A DNA stretch of 64,000 nt from Boesenbergia rotunda (taxonomy: Eukaryota; Streptophyta; Magnoliopsida; Zingiberales; Zingiberaceae), in NCBI GenBank assembly GCA_024364735.1, contig JAGFNQ010000299.1:124001-188000 (forward strand), given 5' to 3'. Shown here one piece after another: positions 56,917 to 64,000 of the stretch; positions within the stretch are counted from its first letter, which is position 1; each line of letters begins with the position of its first letter. The position numbers and the translations under genes are program-made. The notes beneath the pieces were generated by a model that did not search any database, had not been told where the DNA came from, and saw nothing but the letters and a program-made list of their open reading frames with translations.

Positions 56917-58215
56917 TGTCACGAAGCGAGGTGGACTCCTAAGAGCACGTGGTCTCCCAAGGATCACGAACCACCGATGATGGCTCCGACACTAGCTGCG
57001 ATATGCAAGGCAAAGACCGTTAGAACCTGTCGGGAAAAGTCCCTGGTAAGGCACGCCGATGATCAAGTCAGTCCCCGGTGGTGGAAGTGCAGCAAAGGCA
57101 ATAGAACAGTAGCGAAAACACTATTGCGCGTACCTGGGGGATGTGGAGTGGAGAGGCTTATAAAGACGGGGGAGCTGACAGCTTCTGCCCAATCTGTCAC
57201 CTTTTGTCGCGTAGCGAGGACAGGGTAAGGCCGACCCAGGGGTGGTAGGGTAATGTGTCGCTTACCGGAATAAGGAAATGGGCATTGTCAACTTATGGGC
57301 GGGCGCCGCTCGGCCTGACACCAACGTATGTGATCGCAGTACGGGGGGACAAGGTATGGCAGGGAGATCATGGCATCAACGAAATACTCACGATTCGGGC
57401 CGGAATGGTACCTAGCCTACGCCGACCCCGTACAGCTTCTATGAGTCTTATGCAAGGGAGTGGTTGTTCTGATAAGTCACGACAAGAACCTTAGACAACT
57501 TGGCTTCCCGAGTTAAGGAAGGCTTCCCGAGTGAAGGTATGCTTCCTGAGTCGTGGTGCATGTGGTTCGGGATGAACGTCCGAACTCGGCTGACTCGGGG
57601 ATAGTTTGGTCAATGACCGAGTACTCTTCTAGCTCGGGGTGCTCCTGACTCGGGGATCTCATGATATGGTGACACTCTGAGTGAAGACTTCTCTGGCTTG
57701 GGAGAACCTCAGGAGCATGGGCTGCCACACGTTAGGCTGGGCCCCGAGCCGAGAAGTGTGTGGGGGCGCATGCCCGCTTACGACTTGTACGAAGGTAAGA
57801 ATTCGGGCCATCAGTCGAGCTGCGCCCAGGGAGTGTGGGCCGCCACGCGTCCGACTGGGAACACCAAGCCGAGTGGTGCGTGGAGCTGGTCCGCTTATCA
57901 CTTCAGGATACTTTGAGTTCAGACTCTCCTGACCCGGGAGTGTTAAAACTTAGTGATGTTGTGAGTTTGGACTTTTCTGACTCGGGCTTCTCCTAAGCCG
58001 ACACTTCCTAGCCCAGGATTTCCCGGACCCGAAGGCCTTCGGGGCTTTCGGCCTTCTTAGCCTTGGTGATCGTTCTCCCACAGGACCCGTGGCTTTTCGA
58101 ATGAACTGGGCCAAATTGCCGACCCGAGCCCTATATTCGACAGGCCCATAGAGCCCACAAACTCATCTCCTCCTGACGAGGGGCCAGGCTACACGCAAGC
58201 TGACCCGGGATCATT
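56917..58215. other. GC-rich block in the AT-rich interior, probable insertion
   Basis: It starts near TGTCACGAAGCGAGG and ends near GACCCGGGATCAT. GC content rises sharply relative to both sides. It repeats CTTCCCGAG and GACTCGGG words (57500-57680). No coding domain or exact duplication found. It may be a gypsy solo LTR or a piece of one. Confidence 0.45.
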
Positions 58216-58259
58216 TATATATATATATATATATATAACGGGGGGGGGGGGGGGGGGGG
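58216..58259. repeat. TA microsatellite followed by a run of 20 G
   Basis: A TA run at 58216-58237 leads into an uninterrupted G run at 58240-58259. It can form a G-quadruplex and is also a place where sequence error is likely. Confidence 0.85.
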
Positions 58260-58483
58260 AGGAGATTATCTTAAAAAAATGGAGAAAGGCTTAAGTTAAA
58301 TTCGTTTTCTTATTGTTGGTGTAAATTTTTCTTTTCGTTATTTCCTTTTGTTGAGTGATAAAGGGGGAGAGAGGGCTTAAGTTAAATTTTGTTCGATTTT
58401 TTCGATGTCTCCCAAGTGTTAAACCTAGAACCAGTAGACCTAATTTAACATAAGATATTGTCAAACATCAAAAAGGGGAAGAT

Positions 58484-60003
58484 TGTTGGTGCAAAATGCA
58501 TCAGTGATGAATAGTCATCCTCTAGGGTTTCGATGTTTGACAATATACTAAAGTTAGTAACGATATACATTTGACAAGATAAGGTTTAGTCAAAGTGATC
58601 AAGGGTTAAACCAAACAGGACCTTATGTTTGGTAGGGCTAACCCAGGTTTGATCAGGTTGACAAAGGAATAGCCAAACAGGATCTGATGTTTGGCAGACT
58701 GAAAAGAACCCAGGGTTGGTCAGTTTGACCAAGGGATTAAACCACACCGGACTTGAGGTGTGACATTATATTTACCTGAAGATTGGAGGAACTCTAGTCA
58801 GGATCATGATGACTAGCAAAGGAGTGATTTTGGTGAAAGAAAGCCTAGTGAGTGAAGCTTGGTGAAGTAAATCCTGGTGAGTGAACCTGGGTCCTAGTGA
58901 GTGTCCGGGGGACTGATCACTAAGTCCTGGTAGGGGATCGGGCAACGGAGTCTTTGCCGATCGAGGATGGCGGATAGAAGTAGAGACGGGTCGAGGTCGG
59001 ACGTCTCAAGATCCGAGTTCTCGGAGGCCGAGCAAAAGTCTAACTGGAGGTCCCGGTTGACAAAAGCTTTAGTCGAACGGGGATCGCGAATAGAAGTAGA
59101 GATGGGTCGAGGTCGGACGTCCCGAGATTCGGGTTCTCGAACGCTAAGCAAAAGTCCAACCGGAGGTCCCGGTTGGCAAAGGTAACTTCTCCATGTGTGG
59201 AGTAGGTGAGGACACGTTCCCTGGGAAAGGGAACATTAGGCGTCGATTGGGTTTTGGGTGAAATCCAAAGTCAGAACCAACTAAGTTATGGCTAAGATTA
59301 TTTGTATGTTTGTCTTGTGTTTGTTGTCTTGCAGGTACATGGAGTTGGAGGCAAGATAGGAGAGTAAACGCAGGCGAAACAAGACCTGGGAAACAACTCC
59401 TTGGCGCCTGACTTGAATCAAGCACCCAAGAGATGCTGGGCGCCCCAGTTGGGGGCTGCCCATCCCAGGCGCCTGGCAAGCCAGGTACTTGGGAAGGCCT
59501 GACTTATTGCTGCTGCGATTTCGGTGCAACGGATGAGGTTTTGACCGACACGTGGCAGGCGCCCAAGACCTCACAGGCGCCCGTGAAGCTTCTATATAAA
59601 GTGGTTCGACCCCTCATTCCAAAACATCAACTTTCACATCCGATAAAGCGTTCCGTGCGAAGCAAAAGTGCTCTAGTCGAAGCTCTGCGACCAAGGAGGC
59701 TCCAAGAAGAATTGCGCGACACTTCGAACTTCCGGATTGGCCGGATCTTCAATTTTCGTTTGGTTTGCTTTTTATTTACGAGTTAAATATAATTATTCTT
59801 TGTCTGTAATTCAAACTATAAGACAAGTTTCTCCGCCTTCGGAAAGTCCAGAAAGGAGACCATTAGTTGACTCACGATTGAGTGCTTAGGCCTTGAACGT
59901 AATGACCCTGGGGTTGGGAACCAAGTAAAACCCGCGTGTCACTTATCTTTTATTTTTCTTTATTATTATTTCCGCTGCGAACTAACCCTGATAGAAAGAC
60001 AAA
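58484..60003 (+). repeat. 3' LTR of the outer element, 3' end truncated
   Basis: It starts TGTTGGTGCAAAATGC after a polypurine tract and lacks the two insertions that split the 5' LTR. Homology with the 5' LTR ends at ATAGAAAGACAAA (60003), about 85 bases before the expected LTR end. It contains a tandem pair of about 120 bases around AGAAGTAGAGACGGGTCGAG (58976 and 59092). Confidence 0.88.
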
Positions 60004-61753
60004 TTCTCCTATCAATATTGATTAGAATCGTTTGTTTTTTCTATTCCATTATACTCAATTGGTCATAATTAGGTCGATAAATGAATAAAGTGTTCGTGAA
60101 TTATTTGATATTCGACTTGATAAGAGTTTATTTATGTTTGTTCAATATACACAAGATCAATTAAATAAACAAACTTAAATAGTTCATTAAATTAAACAAA
60201 CAAACTTGAACACATACGTATTCTGCTTGTTAATGTTCGTGAATAATATTCATGAACAATGTTTACTAATCATTTTTATTAATAAACTCTTATCAACTAG
60301 CTAAATAAACAAAAGAAAATAAAATATAATAAAAATAAATTTGAATTATCGAACTCAATAATCAATTAAACATTAAATAAACTTGAATTGAGAGCTCGAT
60401 AACATCTAAACGAATCAAGCTCAAACCAAACTCAAGTCAAACTTGAATTAAAAGTTCGAAAACATCTAATCTAAATGAACCTAACTCAATCAAGTTTCAA
60501 ACAAGCTCAAACTCATAAATCATAAAAAAATAAATCAAGTTAAGATTAAAAAAAGCATTTTAAAAACTTGATTTATTTTAAACTCGGCTCGAGTTAATTC
60601 GATTACTTTATCAAATAATCTTAAATATCTCAAAACTCATCCTGTCTCGACTCATTTACAGCCTTAGTCACAGTGCACCTTAATGTCCAAGATTTTTAAT
60701 TTTAAAGGCAATGACGCAACATTGAATAATCCGAAATCATTTTGAAAATATTACAAAAAGCTCCCATGACGTATATTTTCAATTTTTCCTTACAAATTTA
60801 ACATTTACACTTATGCTTCCTTGGGTTTAGTGTATGCGGAGTAAGGCCGAACCGAAACACACACCACAAGCAAAAACATTTTATACATTTTTCTATACAA
60901 GCCTCTCCCGTCCCTCCTCGTAGTGCCTAACTCATTTCAAACTCAACCAAGCGGTCCAAGCCTCTTTCGATCTTATCTCTATGACAAACAAGTAAGCTTG
61001 AATGGGAGAAGAGAGGAGGGAAAGGGACTAGGGAGGAAAATTCCCGCAACTCGATCATCAAATGATACTAGAAGAAATGAATCATAAAATTAATTTATAA
61101 TCAACCCTCAAATAATTAAACGGCAGGAGAAATTCTCTCTCAATATATATACTCGCCCAGAAGCAAACATCCCACCAAAGAAGCATATACTTGCAGCAAC
61201 TTGATCAGCACACTATCACATCAAACATTAAATTTGCATCTTCACATAAAAACAACACCATGCCACTTCTTGCCTGATCAAGCAAACTTCCAAACTATTG
61301 TGAAATAGAACAATTACATTAAACGACCCACAACCAAAAACAAAGCACAAATGGGCCACAAGTTGACAGTTTGGATCCTGAGACAGAGAGAGGTACCCGG
61401 GAGCATCCCTGGTGGAACATTGCCCAGCTTTAAAAAACATAGCATTTAAGGCAAAATCCCAACTCTAGAAAGCAGCTTACTGAATAAAAATAGAGCAAAG
61501 CCACTTGAAATGCCCTCAGAGCAAAACTAACTCCTACCTCAATCCACGAACTAACAATTCCGATTGGAAATTGACGACAAGAAGATTAATCTTCTACCTC
61601 CCTAAGCTTACAATATTCCTAATATTGATACTACTACACTAGGGCGTTGTATATCTATCTATAGATAAGAGCCCTTTTTAACTTAATGGAGTATCGATGG
61701 AATCATGCCTCCACTTTGGGCTTATTCATTTAGCTTCTGCGAGTAATCTAGCC
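60004..61753. other. AT-rich spacer and presumed 3' UTR of the exonuclease gene
   Basis: 60004-60660 is AT-rich with repeated AAACTTGAA-like words and no gene. The part next to 61753 is likely the 3' UTR of the minus-strand gene. The open stretch 61228-61440 shows no family features. Confidence 0.45.
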
Positions 61754-64000
61754 TTACTTGAGGTATGAGCACATGTAAAGCCTTGGGGCAACATCTATGG
61801 GACCGTCGTGCCCCCCAACTGCATGGAGAGCCACCGGGATAGTGGAAAAAGTTTGAAGCACCAAAGGGAAGCACGAAGGAAAAATTGTGTTGTTTTCTGT
61901 GGAGGAAGTAATATTAGTTGCAGAGCCAGAAGTAGGGTGCTCAATATCTTCTTCTACTAGCACTAGCTCAGATGTGTTAAGCACTAATGCTACATCTTCC
62001 ATGGCACGAGACTTCCCTGGAATACCCCTTCGTTGGAAAGGTTTAGTCTTCGGTAGATTGAGAACCAATGTGTTGGTAGCCTCTAGCCACTCGACGACCA
62101 ATCCTTCAACTTCATCATAATATATCCGTTTCTCAATCTGTAAAAAAAAAGAAGAAAGAACAATGAGAAAGTTTGGATAAGTACGGCATAGGTGAGGTTG
62201 GGATTCTTACAGCATAATTGTTAATGTAAATTGTCATGAATCTGGGTCCTAATGCCAGAACCCTAGCACTGGAAAAGAGCACCTGCAATAATGATGGGGA
62301 AAAAAGCTCAAACATAGATAGAAATGGAGAATAACTACTTATTAGTGTTTATATGCGAACATGGCCAATGATCTGCGAGAACCAATGTGAATCCCCACCA
62401 GTGTATGGAAAGATAGCAGAAGCACAATCATTTTGAACAATTTTAGATTATGAAAATCAAAAGGTATTGGTTAATATATAAAATTAAAAATATAATCAAA
62501 ACTATGTGCAAGATTATAGCACTGATAACATCTAATCTTTTAAATTTTTACTATATTTCCCTCTGGTACCTACAACCCGAATACATCAACTTGTTCAAGA
62601 CATGATTCCTTCCTTGACTCTACATGAACCTTAGCCCGCTACTTTATAATATATGAGTTTATCTCCCCAACATTTGTGACAAACATAGCTTGTTCATGTG
62701 AGATGTGACATCTTATCCATATGTCTATCATTTCATAAATTGCTTATTCCCTAGTTGAAGACTTTATCAATAAATGATAATTACTAGGATACCTAATGCA
62801 TAAGAGTAAAATAGAAATTACCTCCCTCTTCTTCAGCAGAGTCCAAAGGTACAGCTCCACTCCAGCTCCCTCAGCATGCTTGCTAGCAAGCTGTCTCTCG
62901 TTGCAATATAAAGCAACTTCTGCAAGCATTTCAGACCCTGGAACTTTATGTTTCGAAACAGCCAAGGATAACGCTTTTCCACCTTGCTCAGATTCTGCAG
63001 CATTCTTATCAAAGTGAAGGCCAGTGAAGAATCCATAAGCAATTTTTTGCTCGGGTATTTGTTCATTGCTAGCCATAACTGAAGTCTGTATTAGCTTCAC
63101 ATAAATATTTTCAGCTTCAAGTATTGCTGATAAAGTTCTATGCACAACAATATCAGGATATCTTCGCAATGGAGAAGTGAAATGCGTGAAATGTGGAAAT
63201 GATAGCCCATAATGAGCCCATTCATCTTCCTTGCCCCTGAAATCTCTAGAACAAACATAGGATGCAGACTGCATAGCTTTTGAAGCATAGGAGAGAACAA
63301 TATCAAATAGGACTGGATCATTTCTTAGTTTCTCTTTGATTTTAGATAATGAGAGGTACAGTTTGCCAGAAGTTGAGGCATCCAAGTCAAAACCATGTTT
63401 TTCACAAAACGCTTTGAACTCCTTAAGCTTCCTTAAATTGGGCTCAGGGTGCCTACGAAGCAGAGCAGAATCTGGCAAAACCCTAGAGATAACCTCTGCA
63501 ACTGATTTGTTAGCCAGCAACATAAACTCCTCAACAAGAGAACCAGATTCTTTCCTCTTGTCAAGAAAACTATCAGATGGAGATCCATTCTCATCAAACA
63601 AGATAGCAAGCTTAGGATTCTCAAGCTCAAGAGCTCCTCCTCTGAATCTAGATTCCCTCAGTTTCATAGAGATAACATGAAGAATTCGAAGAGAGTCCAC
63701 AATATCCTTCCATTCAAAATCCCCATGCAATTCAGGAAATGATTTCTCAAAATGAATAAGTCTGTCAATGCCAAATCCTATGTGCATAAGATCATCTAAG
63801 TTATCATAAGATAGTTTGCAGCAAGAACGAATCACAGATCGGCCAATCCAGTGTTGCATGATGTTGCCAGAATCACCAATTTCCCAAATAATTGAGAAGG
63901 CAAGCCTATCAAGACCTGGTAAAAGTGAGCACACTTCTTGAGAAAGTTTCAAAGGCAGCATTGACAGTTTACGTTGTGGAATATACACACTGGTTGACCG
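61754..64000 (-). CDS. DIS3L2: DIS3-like exonuclease 2 (RNase II/RNB family), C-terminal part, cut by the window edge
   Basis: Exons on the minus strand: from beyond 64000 to 62822, then 62282-62211, then 62137-61754 (stop). Introns are GT-AG and in phase; about 544 residues are visible. The first exon begins within RSTSVYIPQRKLSMLP and carries the distal RNB catalytic domain, including ALLRRHPEPN, SYASKAMQSASY and the hallmark FTSPLRRYPDIVVHR. Later exons (VLFSSARVLALG, IEKRIYYDEVEGLVVEW) match the C-terminal S1-like region. The family degrades RNA 3' to 5' without the exosome; the Arabidopsis member is SUPPRESSOR OF VARICOSE, acting in cytoplasmic mRNA decay. The metal-binding Asp cluster lies outside the window. 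No stop or frameshift in the visible part. Confidence 0.92.

Larger units (their letters stand above)
38161..60003 (+). mobile_element. Outer SIRE-like copia retrotransposon, heavily nested, no pol
   Basis: 5' LTR 38161-53367 (split by two insertions), primer binding site at 53370, zinc-knuckle gag remnant, AT-rich interior, polypurine tract AAAAAGGGGAAGA at about 58470-58482, and 3' LTR 58484-60003. LTRs of 1.5-1.7 kb, the tRNA-iMet primer site and GGGGGAG words in the interior fit the SIRE/Maximus group. No protease, integrase or reverse transcriptase is recognisable. The 3' LTR stops about 85 bases short of the 5' LTR end, so no right target-site duplication can be read. Confidence 0.82.

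Noticed and set aside
1..64000. Endogenous pararetrovirus or organelle-derived insertion
   Set aside because: All reverse-transcriptase, gag and protease traces fit LTR retrotransposons, and no coat, movement-protein, plastid or mitochondrial gene text was recognised.

Overview
The window reads as nuclear DNA of a flowering plant. It has spliced genes with plant GT-AG introns, a ribosomal protein promoter with telo-box and TCP site II motifs, and very dense plant transposons (Mutator-like, PIF/Harbinger, Ty1-copia, Ty3-gypsy, SINE-like). GC-rich coding exons in AT-rich surroundings could hint at a monocot, but the species cannot be named from the sequence. About 80% of the window is transposon-derived.

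Host genes. Two genes look intact in what is visible. RPS25 (minus strand, 34856-35975) is complete with four exons and 108 residues. The C-terminal half of a DIS3L2/SOV-type RNase II exoribonuclease (minus, 61754-64000) runs off the right edge. A soluble epoxide hydrolase (minus, 18374-19646) has five recognisable exons and its catalytic residues, but one base appears to be missing in exon 4. A casein kinase I-like locus (plus, 30388-32230) is a pseudogene that has lost whole exons and carries stops. A bHLH147/AIF-type regulator fragment (8178-8563) lies inside a transposon.

Left arm (1-17519). Part of an LTR-like repeat is followed by remnants of a Mutator-like element: a domain protein at 1150-1884 and a transposase at 2186-3811. 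Then comes a layered nest. A copia element (4586-17519) was hit in its 5' LTR by a 4.07-kb PIF/Harbinger element (4818-8890, TSD TTA) that carries the captured bHLH fragment and was itself split by a solo LTR (5474-8154, TSD GGTAG). The same copia was hit between gag and protease by an LTR insert (9844-14229, TSD CTAAC), which holds a further solo LTR (12112-14007, TSD GGGCC).

Middle (17520-38160). Here lie the epoxide hydrolase, a decayed Ty3-gypsy region (about 21867-28060) with an 83-bp tandem array and an antisense coiled-coil ORF, the kinase pseudogene, RPS25, and three copies of a SINE-like repeat.

Right arm (38161-60003). A second, larger nest. An outer SIRE-like copia element has its 5' LTR (38161-53367) split by a solo LTR (38474-39403) and by a reverse solo LTR (39840-52421, TSD GTACA). 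The reverse solo LTR holds a complete two-LTR gag-only element (40442-51213, TSD TGCAT). That element in turn holds two more solo LTRs (43730-44995, TSD GATAT; 46244-48349, TSD GTGAG). These LTRs carry arrays of short hairpin-forming repeats whose two arms change together. This is the most unusual structural signal in the window. I found no intact self-mobilising element and no wholly new protein system.
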